This document shows positions 1 to 7,286 of a stretch of 14,159 nucleotides of DNA, piece by piece. Origin of the DNA: JANNVZ01 sp046153915 (GTDB taxonomy: Bacteria > Bacteroidota > Bacteroidia > Flavobacteriales_D > Sanyastnellaceae); assembly GCA_046153915.1 (NCBI GenBank), contig JBJXFC010000249.1, positions 1 through 14,159 on the forward strand, given 5' to 3'. The first letter of the stretch is position 1; every line of letters begins with the position of its first letter. Made by a program: the position numbers and the translations under genes. Below the pieces are notes generated by a model that saw only the letters and a list, made by a program, of their open reading frames with translations, made no database searches and was not told the DNA's origin.

Positions 1-1016
1 TTGAGATCACTTACGTGGTTTGCCCATTTCAGCTTGTCTTTGGTAATTGCATCAATCCATTGCTGTTTGTCGCGATCGAGTGATACGGAGAATACTTCAA
101 AACCATCCTTGCCGTATTTTTCATACGCAGCAACAACATTTGGATTTTCTCTTCTGCACGGGCCACACCACGATGCCCAGAAGTCAATTAAAACCGTTTT
201 TCCTTTGAGATCAGATAGTTTACGGAGTTTACCTTGAGGATCGTTCAGAGCAATTTCGGGAGCCTGCTTGCCAATTCCTACTTGAGAATCTGGGCCTGCT
301 GCTGGTTTCATCCCCCCGCGTGGATTCGTAAGCATCTCAGATTCTTGTCTGATCGCTTTATAAATGGGCATGCTGCCATAAGCGGGTTCCAAAGAAGTAA
401 ATACCTTGGTGTAATAATCCTGATCAATTCTTGGATCCAATTGTTTCACGGCCATAAGTGCGCCGAGTGTTCCCGAATTTGTGTCAAGCCACTTTTTTAT
501 TATTTCCGATTGTTTGGTTTTGCTTGAAATGAGGGCTTCCCGGTGCGTCGCTTTTTCTTCCTGACTAATGGCGGGATTGCTCAATTTCGTAACAACGTCC
601 TGATAGCCTTTTACATATGGGTGAAGTTCGAGTTCCAATTCGCGCAGGGCTTCGGTATTTGCTGAACCGCTCACTTTTGTAGTGCCGATTACATCCGAAA
701 AATTACCATTCACAACCAGACTCTCGGTACTATCCATAATAAGAGTGATAGCATCTTTTGGGGTAAGTACCAATCTGTAAAAATTCATACTTAAGGGCTG
801 CGACGGTGAAATCACAAAGGATCCATCGGCGCCAATCACGGTTGAATCCGTTGGAACCATGCGGTTATTCACAACACGTTGCAGGTAGATTGTTTTTCCA
901 CCGGCGCCTATTATCTCGCCGCGAATTGTTCCTTTTTGACCAGAAGGGTTGCAGGAAAAAAAGGCCAGCGTGCAGCTTCCGGCGACTAAGAATTGTGTAA
1001 TACCTGAGATTGTCAT
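1..1016 (-). CDS. TlpA-family thioredoxin-like lipoprotein (3' end outside window)
   Basis: Probable envelope thiol-disulfide oxidoreductase of the TlpA/AhpC-TSA type. The first 338 residues are visible and the C-terminus lies beyond the left edge. Residues 1-21 are a hydrophobic signal with a possible lipobox ending at Cys22 (F-F-S-C; Phe at -3 is not ideal), suggesting periplasmic lipid anchoring. Residues about 28-115 form a beta-rich region like the DUF4369 domain that precedes thioredoxin in many Bacteroidota proteins. Residues 120-230 look helical. The thioredoxin fold starts near 245, with the active site WCGPC at 283-287 preceded by the hydrophobic strand VLIDFWAS. The start is the only Met at the signal peptide, 10 bp after the lpxK stop, so the gene is probably translated from the lpxK transcript. 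Redox direction and partner cannot be told from sequence. The family call is firm; the lipoprotein call is moderate. Confidence 0.88.
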   Translation of the reverse strand, partial: MTISGITQFLVAGSCTLAFFSCNPSGQKGTIRGEIIGAGGKTIYLQRVVNNRMVPTDSTVIGADGSFVISPSQPLSMNFYRLVLTPKDAITLIMDSTESLVVNGNFSDVIGTTKVSGSANTEALRELELELHPYVKGYQDVVTKLSNPAISQEEKATHREALISSKTKQSEIIKKWLDTNSGTLGALMAVKQLDPRIDQDYYTKVFTSLEPAYGSMPIYKAIRQESEMLTNPRGGMKPAAGPDSQVGIGKQAPEIALNDPQGKLRKLSDLKGKTVLIDFWASWCGPCRRENPNVVAAYEKYGKDGFEVFSVSLDRDKQQWIDAITKDKLKWANHVSDL

Positions 1017-1026
1017 TTGAATTTTA

Positions 1027-2075
1027 CTAAGCCTTATTATTCTTTTCAGAAAGTAATTTGTCAACGCAATTATTGAAGTCATTTTCGTTCTGAACAAAAG
1101 CAATTGAAATGGGAATGAAATACATCGGAATGTCCTCCGGTAATTTCATTTCCTTCAATCGCATCGCGTCCTTTTCGGTGGTAATCCATCCTGTGGAACG
1201 CTGGCCAAAGGTACCACATTCGGAGGCGAGGTTTTCTACCTCCAACTGTGAAAAAATGTGATGATCTGGAAAAGCGGACGTTGATTTTATAGGGTATTGT
1301 TTTTCAATGAATTGAAAGAATGGCAATGGTTTGGCAATTCCCGCAATTCCTATCCACGACTTTATGCGGTTGACAGAAATATCAGGCCCATGAAAATGAA
1401 TGGGTTGACCGTAAACTACGCGGGTGAAAAAAACGTTTTGATTGGGGCTTGGCTGTATGCCTTCTATTGTGCTAATGACATCATTATCAGTTAACTTGTC
1501 TGGACATTTTGTAACGATTATAATCTGGGCCCGCTTGTATTGGCTTCTTCCATCTCGAAGTCTGCCCGCCGGCAAGAAACTGTCTGTCCACCAGGGGTTT
1601 GCAAAATCTGTGAGAAGTATGCTGATATCACCAATCAGACGGCGATGTTGCAAGGCATCGTCCAAAACTACCAGTTCGAGGTCCGGCAGCGAGGCTTTAA
1701 TTGTGAAATTCCGGCTAAACGGTCCTCGCACACCGCCAAAGGGATTTGTGGATTGCGAAGCTGCAACAGCAAGGGTTCATCTCCGATCTCACTCGCCGTT
1801 GAAGTATCTGAAGCAAGTATAAAACCTTCTGTTTTACGACCATAACCGCGCGACAGGATGGCAAGTCTCAATTTGTTATTTAGGTGTTGAACCAGGTAAT
1901 TGGTATGAGGCGTTTTGCCGGTGCCACCAACAGAAAGATTTCCGATAACGATGGTTGGGATATCGCCTTTTTGACTTTTAAGAATTCCAAGGTCAAAGAG
2001 TTTATTCCGCATCCAGACTGCAAAACCATAAAGTAAACCGAATGGCCAGAGTAAAATACGGGTGCCGCTATTCAT
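1027..2075 (-). pseudogene. lpxK: Tetraacyldisaccharide 4'-kinase LpxK, interrupted by a one-base frameshift
   Basis: LpxK phosphorylates the 4' position of the lipid A disaccharide at the inner membrane, using ATP. The N-terminal part (2075 down to about 1698) has a hydrophobic start, a P-loop GGTGKT at residues 50-55, then LSRGYGR, IGDEP and AVCEDR. The C-terminal part continues in another frame with LELVVLDDALQHRR (Walker B-like), LLPAGRLR-like FLPAGRLRD, and TEKDAMRL near the end. The two halves join cleanly between ISQLK and ASLPDL at 1696-1700: one extra A in the AAA run would restore a 349-residue protein, the usual family length. Read as it stands, the first frame stops 12 codons later and the second has no ATG start. 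LpxK is normally essential where lipid A is made, so a sequencing or assembly error is the likelier explanation, but a real mutation cannot be excluded. The sequence is not a canonical slippery heptamer. Confidence 0.9.
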
Positions 2076-2150
2076 CAGAAAATGTTTGCTTTTGTGCCCG
2101 CAATTACGCTCAGCGGAGTTAAACTTATGACAGATAAATTCCGAAATCGT

Positions 2151-2471
2151 TTAGAAATTCCGAAATTCGAGCCATGAAACGGCTAAAACAGCCAATACCA
2201 GAACCAACATAAGTCCTTTGCTGAATTTGTACATGTCATTTCTCACGCAGATATAAAAAAGGACTACATCTATAAGCACACTGAAAGTCAAAATTCGGCT
2301 CTGCCAATCCGGTATTCCAAGAAACCAATCATTCCAGAATTGTGAAAAGGTTTCTCCGGTAAAAAGGACAAAACCAATAGCAAAGAGGACAAAACCAATC
2401 AAAGATCCAAAAAGTCCAACCAGAAAACCGATCCAAAGACGATCCCATTTTTCCTTCTTTATAATTCCCAT
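2151..2471 (-). CDS. Small three-span membrane protein of unknown function
   Basis: I do not recognise this 106-residue protein. It has a charged N-terminus (KKEKWDR) followed by a long glycine-rich hydrophobic stretch at residues 13-38 with G-x-x-x-G-like spacing, and further hydrophobic segments at about 60-78 and 86-101. This implies an inner-membrane protein with three, possibly four, spans. No catalytic motif is visible. Its ATG overlaps the end of surE by 13 bp in a different frame, and lpxK starts 75 bp downstream, so it is very likely co-transcribed and perhaps translationally coupled with surE. Position next to a lipid A gene suggests an envelope role, but that is inference from context only. 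The last codons form part of a 12-bp direct repeat (2136-2147 and 2155-2166). Confidence 0.72.
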   Translation of the reverse strand: MGIIKKEKWDRLWIGFLVGLFGSLIGFVLFAIGFVLFTGETFSQFWNDWFLGIPDWQSRILTFSVLIDVVLFYICVRNDMYKFSKGLMLVLVLAVLAVSWLEFRNF

Positions 2472-3238
2472 GTGCGCAGGTGTTTTATGGCGTGGTATGC
2501 TGTAAGGTCGTAGTGAACGGGAACGACAGAAACAAAATTGTTGCGCAATGCAATTTCGTCGGTTTCCTCTCGGTGATCAAGGTTTTTGAATTCGCCCGTG
2601 AGCCAATAATATTCTTTGCCGGCTGGATCTTTTCTTACATCAAAGTCGTCTTCCCAATAGGCTTTAGCCTGACTACAAACTCTCACTCCGGCAATGCTTT
2701 CAGGCGATCCTTTTGGGATATTGACATTGAGACAAATTCCTTCTGGTAAACGATGTTTCAAAGTCTGGCTTACAATCTTTTCTACGATTTGCTGACTGGC
2801 TCTGAAATCGGCGTCTGCACCGTGTTCCAATAACGAAAATCCAATTGAAGGAATGCTCTCAACAGCGCCTTCCATGGCTGCGCTCATTGTGCCGCTATAG
2901 ATTACATTGATGCTACTATTGCTTCCATGATTTATTCCGCTTACAACCAAGTCTGGTTTGCGATGCATGGCCTTAAAAATGGCGAGCTTAACGCAATCTA
3001 CCGGCGTACCGCTGCATGAAAAGGCAGATTTTACTGCAACAGGATAATTAACTTCATGGAGTCGCAATAAATTGTTGATTGTAACTGCGTGTCCCATTCC
3101 TGATTGTGGTTTGTCTGGTGCAACTACAACAACATCCCCAAATTGAATCATGACTTCAGCCAAAGAAACAATGCCTTTCGCAAAAATACCGTCGTCGTTG
3201 GTAACCAGAATCAATGGCCTTTCTGTTGATGAATCCAT
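2459..3238 (-). CDS. surE: 5'/3'-nucleotidase SurE
   Basis: Cytoplasmic metal-dependent survival protein SurE, which dephosphorylates nucleoside monophosphates and, in several species, short polyphosphate. At 258 residues it matches the usual length. The N-terminus has the diagnostic ILVTNDDG (Asp15 and Asp16 as metal ligands), then APDKPQSGMGHA (Ser46), CSGTPVDCVKLA, and VSGINHGSN (Asn103), followed by YSGTMSAAMEGA. All expected metal-binding positions are present. I chose ATG at 3238 because it leaves a short family-typical lead before the first strand; an in-frame ATG at 3268 would add ten residues with no family support. It is the first gene of a minus-strand set leading into the 106-residue membrane protein, lpxK and the TlpA protein. 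The region 3239-3415 separates it from a divergent gene and must hold both promoters. A TATGTTTG box lies only 4 bp before this ATG, but no -33 box was found. Confidence 0.95.
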   Translation of the reverse strand: MDSSTERPLILVTNDDGIFAKGIVSLAEVMIQFGDVVVVAPDKPQSGMGHAVTINNLLRLHEVNYPVAVKSAFSCSGTPVDCVKLAIFKAMHRKPDLVVSGINHGSNSSINVIYSGTMSAAMEGAVESIPSIGFSLLEHGADADFRASQQIVEKIVSQTLKHRLPEGICLNVNIPKGSPESIAGVRVCSQAKAYWEDDFDVRKDPAGKEYYWLTGEFKNLDHREETDEIALRNNFVSVVPVHYDLTAYHAIKHLRTWEL

Positions 3239-3415
3239 GGTGCAAACATACTCTGCGTCGGGTGCCATGTAGAAAACGACTGGAGAAATTATTCATTTCT
3301 TCATTTCAGCGATTCAATTCCATGGGTTCAACAAAATTTTTTGAGCAAATCAGAGTTACAATATCGAAGTCCTGCCATTAACCAACAATCACGTTTAACC
3401 TAAACATGTGGACTT

Positions 3416-4921
3416 ATGAAACACCTTATTTACATCCTGGTATTTGCATTTGCGTTTGAATCAAATGCCTATTCTCAAATGATTGATGCCGACTACATTC
3501 TTGGTGGCACTATTGAACGAAGACCAGATTTTATTTCTGAAAAAACAGGAGGCTCGACCTATCGGCTTTCGTTTGATTTTGGTGAATCTGTTTTGATGAA
3601 TCAATCTGCAATTCGAATGATAAGCTCTGAGCAGATTATTCGCATTGATTTTGTGTATTCACGATTTAAAGAAACGAGTGAGTTTGATCAGCGGGCATTG
3701 AATACAAAACGTATTGATGCCTTGATGAAAGCTGCGCCATTCATATTTTACAATACTTCGATCGATTGGCATGTGATTGAGATTGCCGCTAAACCTTCGA
3801 AGGAGGAAAATGAAAAGCTCTTCCATGGTTTTGTCATTTATGCCAGACCCACATTGCGCCTTGAAGATGGCAAGTTGGTAGCATCTTCCAAACCGTTGAA
3901 GGAGGGATATGAAGCACGTATTTTGACAACTGAACTTAAAAAACTGGATTGTTACCGCATCGAAAAACAAATGAAAGTGCGGAAGAAAAAGTCAAAGGGA
4001 GTTTGGACAGGAAATTATTTACCCAAATCCTATGCGAAAAGGAAAAAGGGAGTGCGCTATGATTCCAAATCGATCTGGGGCAGACAAAAGGAATATCTCC
4101 ACAACGACTATCAGGATTCGGTATTAGTCGATGTTAGTGTTCCTGATACCAGCTGTGCTTGTTTGAAGGACAAAAAAACGGCAACATCAAAAACGGATAT
4201 TCCTTTGTCTTTTTACGGGTATCGTTTTGACAAGCCTGAGGATTATGAGGTTGAAGAGCCTGTCACATCAGGTGTTTCATTTGTGAATACTGTTGTGGTA
4301 GACACAATAGTTGGAACTGTGCTTAACAGAAACAAAAGTTGGAAGAAGATCTTTATTGTAGAAGATGTTACTGGCAGTATGTACCCTTATACGATGCAAA
4401 CCCTTGCGTGGCGCAAACTAAATGACAAGGCTACTCGGGCCAGTCAGTTTGTTTTTTTCAATGACGGTGATCAGAAGCCTGATGGTCCAATAGGAAGATC
4501 GGGAGGTGCATATTACGCTGGTAGTCGCGACAACGCCGTTATTGAAAAAGCATGTACCACCACCATGTCGAAAGGCGGCGGTGGACAAGGACCCGAGAAC
4601 AATATTGAAGCCTTGATTTTTGCCCAGAGTCAGAACAAAGAAGCCGCTGAGATCGTGATGATTGCTGATAATTGGGCTCCTGTGAGAGATTTGAGTTTGC
4701 TGGATCAGTTGACTGTGCCGGTTCACATCATTTTATGCGGAGCAATTCATGGCAACATCAATGTCGACTACCTCAATATTGCTCTTGCAACAGGAGGAAG
4801 CGTTCATACCATTGAAGAAGATTTTGTAGCTCTTTCGAAAATGACAGAAGGTGAAGTTTTATCCATTGGCAAGCAGAAATACAAGATCAAAGACGGAAGA
4901 TTTGCATTGGTGAGAAATTGA
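3416..4921 (+). CDS. Secreted protein with a von Willebrand A-like domain, function unknown
   Basis: This 501-residue protein starts with a signal peptide (residues 1-20, hydrophobic core then NAYS-Q) without a lipobox cysteine, so it should be periplasmic or exported. Residues about 25-180 form a domain I do not recognise; 185-225 is strongly basic (several KKK/RKK clusters). From about 309 a Rossmann-like vWA fold appears: strand KIFIVE, then DVTGSM at 317-322, a variant of the MIDAS metal motif DxSxS with Thr at the middle position; a Gly-rich stretch ending in GPENNIEAL at 392-400; the strand EIVMIADN at 412-419; and PVHIILCG at 435-442. I believe homologues of this C-terminal arrangement exist in other Bacteroidota, but that is recollection. 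The gene is divergent from surE and upstream of the thiolase. The hairpin at 4947-5000 may end its transcript. Ligand or partner is unknown. Confidence 0.85.
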   Translation: MKHLIYILVFAFAFESNAYSQMIDADYILGGTIERRPDFISEKTGGSTYRLSFDFGESVLMNQSAIRMISSEQIIRIDFVYSRFKETSEFDQRALNTKRIDALMKAAPFIFYNTSIDWHVIEIAAKPSKEENEKLFHGFVIYARPTLRLEDGKLVASSKPLKEGYEARILTTELKKLDCYRIEKQMKVRKKKSKGVWTGNYLPKSYAKRKKGVRYDSKSIWGRQKEYLHNDYQDSVLVDVSVPDTSCACLKDKKTATSKTDIPLSFYGYRFDKPEDYEVEEPVTSGVSFVNTVVVDTIVGTVLNRNKSWKKIFIVEDVTGSMYPYTMQTLAWRKLNDKATRASQFVFFNDGDQKPDGPIGRSGGAYYAGSRDNAVIEKACTTTMSKGGGGQGPENNIEALIFAQSQNKEAAEIVMIADNWAPVRDLSLLDQLTVPVHIILCGAIHGNINVDYLNIALATGGSVHTIEEDFVALSKMTEGEVLSIGKQKYKIKDGRFALVRN

Positions 4922-4946
4922 TCCAGGCATTGAAACTGCACATCTG

Positions 4947-5000
4947 TTTTGGGCAAAGAGGTTGAAAGGAGAAAATCAATCATCTTTGCCCAAAATTTTT
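4947..5000 (+). terminator. Perfect 13-bp inverted repeat with T5 tail, next to the thiolase start
   Basis: TTTTGGGCAAAGA at 4947-4959 is exactly matched by its reverse complement at 4983-4995, with a 23-nt spacer, followed at once by TTTTT (4996-5000). This has the form of an intrinsic terminator for the upstream vWA gene. It is unusual in ending only 2 bp before the thiolase ATG at 5003, and the spacer holds an AAAGGAG motif (4965-4971). It could instead be an attenuator, a translation-blocking leader or a dyad operator. Confidence 0.6.
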
Positions 5001-5002
5001 GT

Positions 5003-6208
5003 ATGAATGCATTTGTAGTTGATGGCGTGCGCACGGCTATTGGAAATTTCGGTGGAACTCTGGCTCCAGTAAGGGCTGATGATCTGGCAGCCTTCGTTTT
5101 AAAGGCATTGCTGGAGCGTAATCCGAATCTTGATCCGACACTCATATCTGATGTGGTGATGGGGTGTGCAAATCAGGCAGGCGAAGACAACAGGAATGTT
5201 GCACGCATGGCCTTGTTGCTGGCAGGATTGCCCGTTACAGTTCCCGGTGAAACCATCAACAGGTTGTGTGCATCTGGCATGGCCGCGGCAGTTGCAGCAG
5301 CGCGGGCAGCACATTGTGGTGAAGGAGATTTATTTATTGCCTCAGGCATGGAACATATGACGAGAGGGCCGTGGGTCATTTCGAAAACTTCCAGCGCATT
5401 TGGAAGAGATGCACATATGTTTGATAGTAGTTTCGGATGGCGTTTCATCAATCCCAAAATGAAGGAGATGTATGGCGTGGATGCCATGGGAGATACAGCT
5501 GAGAACTTAGCTGAAATGTTTAAGATTTCACGGGAAGATCAGGATGCATTTGCGCTTTGGAGTCAAATTAAAAGCACGGCTGCCCAGCAATCGGGCCGCT
5601 TGTCAGAAGAAATTATCCCAGTGATGATACCTCAAAAAAAGGGCGAAGCGATAGTCTTTGAAAAGGATGAATTTGTGCGGCCAGAGAGTTCGTTGGAAGG
5701 TTTATCAAAGCTTAAACCTGCATTTAGAAAGGACGGAAGTGTAACGGCAGGAAATGCATCCGGATTAAATGATGGCGCAGCAGCTTTGCTAATTGCCTCC
5801 GAAAACGGATTAAAGCAGTCGGATTTGAAGCCTATGACACGCATCGTTACTTCGGCAGTGAGCGGTGTGGAGCCACGCATCATGGGAATTGGTCCAGTTA
5901 CCGCGAGCAGACTTGCTTTAAAAAGAGCAGGACTTTCTTTGGATCAAATGGACATCATAGAATTGAATGAGGCTTTTGCTGCGCAGGTGTTGGCTTGCAC
6001 GAGGCAATTGGGTTTAGAAGACAAGGACCCAAGATTGAACATCAACGGTGGAGCTATTGCACTAGGGCATCCGCTGGGAATGAGCGGGGCCAGATTGATT
6101 CAGACAGCCAGCATCGAATTGTCAAAATCCAAAAAGAAATACGCCCTTTGTACGATGTGTATTGGAGTAGGGCAGGGTTATGCGGTTGTGTTGGAGAATG
6201 TGGGGTGA
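5003..6208 (+). CDS. paaJ: Acetyl-CoA acyltransferase of the 3-oxoadipyl-CoA thiolase type
   Basis: A 401-residue degradative thiolase that cleaves a 3-oxoacyl-CoA with CoA to release acetyl-CoA, in the cytoplasm. The catalytic set is complete: nucleophile Cys89 in NRLCASG, His356 in GHPLG and Cys386 in CTMCIGVGQG, plus NEAF at 322-325. The stretches CANQAGEDNRNVARMALLLAG (51-75 region) and GWRFINP (145-151) are very like PaaJ/PcaF enzymes of phenylacetate and beta-ketoadipate breakdown, so the symbol is a subfamily assignment from memory. No ring-opening paa genes are visible here, and a broader beta-oxidation role is possible. I chose ATG 5003 because MNAFVVDGVRT aligns with the family start; upstream in-frame codons lie in the inverted repeat. 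A 3-hydroxyacyl-CoA dehydrogenase, the preceding step in such pathways, lies downstream on the same strand, beyond a repeat array. Confidence 0.93.
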   Translation: MNAFVVDGVRTAIGNFGGTLAPVRADDLAAFVLKALLERNPNLDPTLISDVVMGCANQAGEDNRNVARMALLLAGLPVTVPGETINRLCASGMAAAVAAARAAHCGEGDLFIASGMEHMTRGPWVISKTSSAFGRDAHMFDSSFGWRFINPKMKEMYGVDAMGDTAENLAEMFKISREDQDAFALWSQIKSTAAQQSGRLSEEIIPVMIPQKKGEAIVFEKDEFVRPESSLEGLSKLKPAFRKDGSVTAGNASGLNDGAAALLIASENGLKQSDLKPMTRIVTSAVSGVEPRIMGIGPVTASRLALKRAGLSLDQMDIIELNEAFAAQVLACTRQLGLEDKDPRLNINGGAIALGHPLGMSGARLIQTASIELSKSKKKYALCTMCIGVGQGYAVVLENVG

Positions 6209-6210
6209 GG

Positions 6211-6322
6211 GTATGGAGTATTGAGAATTTGGTATTGGGTATTGAGTATTTGGTATTGAGTATTATTTACCAAGCACCAACTACCAACTACCAACTACCA
6301 GCTACCAGCTACCAACTCACAA
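6211..6322 (+). repeat. Array of 16 heptanucleotide units, two unit types in one register
   Basis: Beginning 2 bp after the thiolase stop, the sequence parses into sixteen consecutive 7-base units. The first eight are variants of GTATTGR (GTATTGA three times, plus GTATTGG, GTATTTG and more diverged units). The next eight are variants of CTACCAR (CTACCAA three times, CTACCAG twice, and GCACCAA, TTACCAA, CTCACAA). The switch at about 6266 keeps the 7-base phase. TTGGTA at 6250-6255 and TACCAA at 6268-6273 can pair across it, but most units pair poorly. The unit length is not a multiple of three, so this is not a repeat protein. Confidence 0.9.
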
Positions 6323-6331
6323 CAAATCCCT

Positions 6332-6339
6332 TACTTTCG
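6332..6339 (+). promoter_or_regulatory. Possible Bacteroidota -7 box upstream of the dehydrogenase
   Basis: TACTTTCG matches TAnnTTTG at all but one specified position and would give a leader of roughly 25 nt before the ATG at 6368. No TTTG or TTG box is seen 19-21 bp upstream, where the heptad array ends, so the call is weak. Confidence 0.35.
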
Positions 6340-6367
6340 CGACCCGATTTTCAAAATAAACTCTAGT

Positions 6368-7252
6368 ATGAAAAACATTTCAGTAATTGGCGCAGGTCAG
6401 ATGGGCAATGGAATAGCGCACGTTTTTGCTCAATTTGGCAATTTGGTTCAACTCATCGATATCAAACAAGAAAATCTGGATAAGGCGATTGTTGTCATTA
6501 CTCAGAATCTGGATCGCCAGGTGACCAAAGGCCTTATTTCCGAAGAAGTCAAAGAAGAAACACTTTCGAGATTGACTGTTACAACCGATATGGCTGCGGG
6601 AGTTGCCAAAGCGGATATTGTTGTAGAAGCTGCCACTGAAAACATCGATCTTAAACTAAAGATCTTTAGCGCCATCGATGCAGCTGCTCCAGCTCATTGT
6701 ATTCTGGCATCAAACACAAGCAGTATTAGCATTACCAAAATAGCAGCGGTTACAAATCGACCTGGACAAGTTATTGGCATGCACTTTATGAATCCTGTTC
6801 CTGTGATGAAGTTGGTAGAGATTATCCGTGGTTATTCGACCACTGATGACGTGACCAAAACAGTGGTGGAACTTTCTAAGTCACTGGAGAAAGTACCTGT
6901 AGAGGTGAATGATTATCCTGGATTTGTGGCCAATAAAATTCTGATGCCGATGATCAATGAAGCGATCTGTACCTTGTTTGAAGGCACAGCAGGTGTTGAA
7001 GAAATTGATACTGTAATGAAACTGGGCATGGCCCATCCAATGGGACCATTGCGTTTGGCAGATTTCATTGGATTGGATACTTGTCTGGCGATATTGCGTG
7101 TGCTGCAAGACGGTTTCGGAAATCCGAAATATGCTCCTTGTCCGTTACTCGTAAACATGGTTACTGCCGGAAAATTGGGCAATAAGACGGGTGAAGGATT
7201 TTATTCCTATGCTGATCCGAAGAACCCAGTTGTCTCTTCTTCTTTCAAATAA
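6368..7252 (+). CDS. 3-hydroxyacyl-CoA dehydrogenase (3-hydroxybutyryl-CoA dehydrogenase type)
   Basis: A 294-residue NAD(P)-dependent dehydrogenase that oxidises 3-hydroxyacyl-CoA to 3-oxoacyl-CoA, the substrate for a thiolase. The N-terminal Rossmann fold opens with VIGAGQMGNGIA (residues 6-17). The active-site residues are present: Ser118 in SNTSSIS, His139 in GMHFMNP, Glu151 in KLVEII and Asn189 in PGFVANKILMP. The C-terminal helical dimer domain ends with the common GNKTGEGFYSY. The length fits single-domain Hbd/PaaH/FadB2 proteins, not multifunctional FadB. Substrate chain length or ring-derived substrate cannot be decided. Pairing with a PaaJ-like thiolase fits phenylacetate catabolism, but Hbd for short-chain acyl-CoA is equally possible, so I give no symbol. 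The gene ends in a double stop (TAATAA), 24 bp from the convergent cold-shock gene. Confidence 0.94.
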   Translation: MKNISVIGAGQMGNGIAHVFAQFGNLVQLIDIKQENLDKAIVVITQNLDRQVTKGLISEEVKEETLSRLTVTTDMAAGVAKADIVVEAATENIDLKLKIFSAIDAAAPAHCILASNTSSISITKIAAVTNRPGQVIGMHFMNPVPVMKLVEIIRGYSTTDDVTKTVVELSKSLEKVPVEVNDYPGFVANKILMPMINEAICTLFEGTAGVEEIDTVMKLGMAHPMGPLRLADFIGLDTCLAILRVLQDGFGNPKYAPCPLLVNMVTAGKLGNKTGEGFYSYADPKNPVVSSSFK

Positions 7253-7266
7253 TAAATGAAGCAGGC

Positions 7267-7286
7267 GGTTGGTTGATTATCCAACC
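7267..7286. terminator. Weak hairpin between two convergent genes
   Basis: GGTTGG (7267-7272) and CCAACC (7281-7286) form a perfect 6-bp dyad with an 8-nt loop that holds the stop codon of the cold-shock gene. It sits between convergent stops at 7252 and 7277, where a shared terminator is expected. There is no T-run on either side, so this may not be functional. Confidence 0.3.

Noticed and set aside
1..1000. Several plus-strand open frames opposite the TlpA gene
   Set aside because: The minus strand gives a continuous 338-residue frame with a signal peptide and WCGPC motif; the plus-strand frames have no recognisable features.
2136..2166. 12-bp direct repeat AAATTCCGAAAT at 2136-2147 and 2155-2166, at the end of the 106-residue membrane protein gene
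   Set aside because: Short, AT-rich and single-event in appearance; it may be a small local duplication and suggests no function.
3243..3250. TATGTTTG on the minus strand as a surE promoter box
   Set aside because: It matches TAnnTTTG but lies 4 bp before the ATG and lacks a TTTG element 19-21 bp upstream, so it is not listed as a feature; its odd spacing is noted with the TSUP permease finding.
3393..3405. Small dyad GTTTA-ACC-TAAAC before the vWA-like gene
   Set aside because: A 5-bp dyad in AT-rich intergenic DNA is expected by chance.
4949..5002. Longer thiolase start at TTG 4949
   Set aside because: The added 18 residues are encoded by the inverted repeat and its loop and precede the family-typical start; ATG 5003 fits better.
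5995..6366. Open plus-strand frame overlapping the thiolase end and running through the heptad array, with repetitive Leu/Ile/Tyr then Thr/Asn/Tyr/Gln sequence
   Set aside because: It is a different-frame reading of thiolase codons followed by 7-base repeats. The apparent protein repeats come from the DNA array, and there is no family resemblance.
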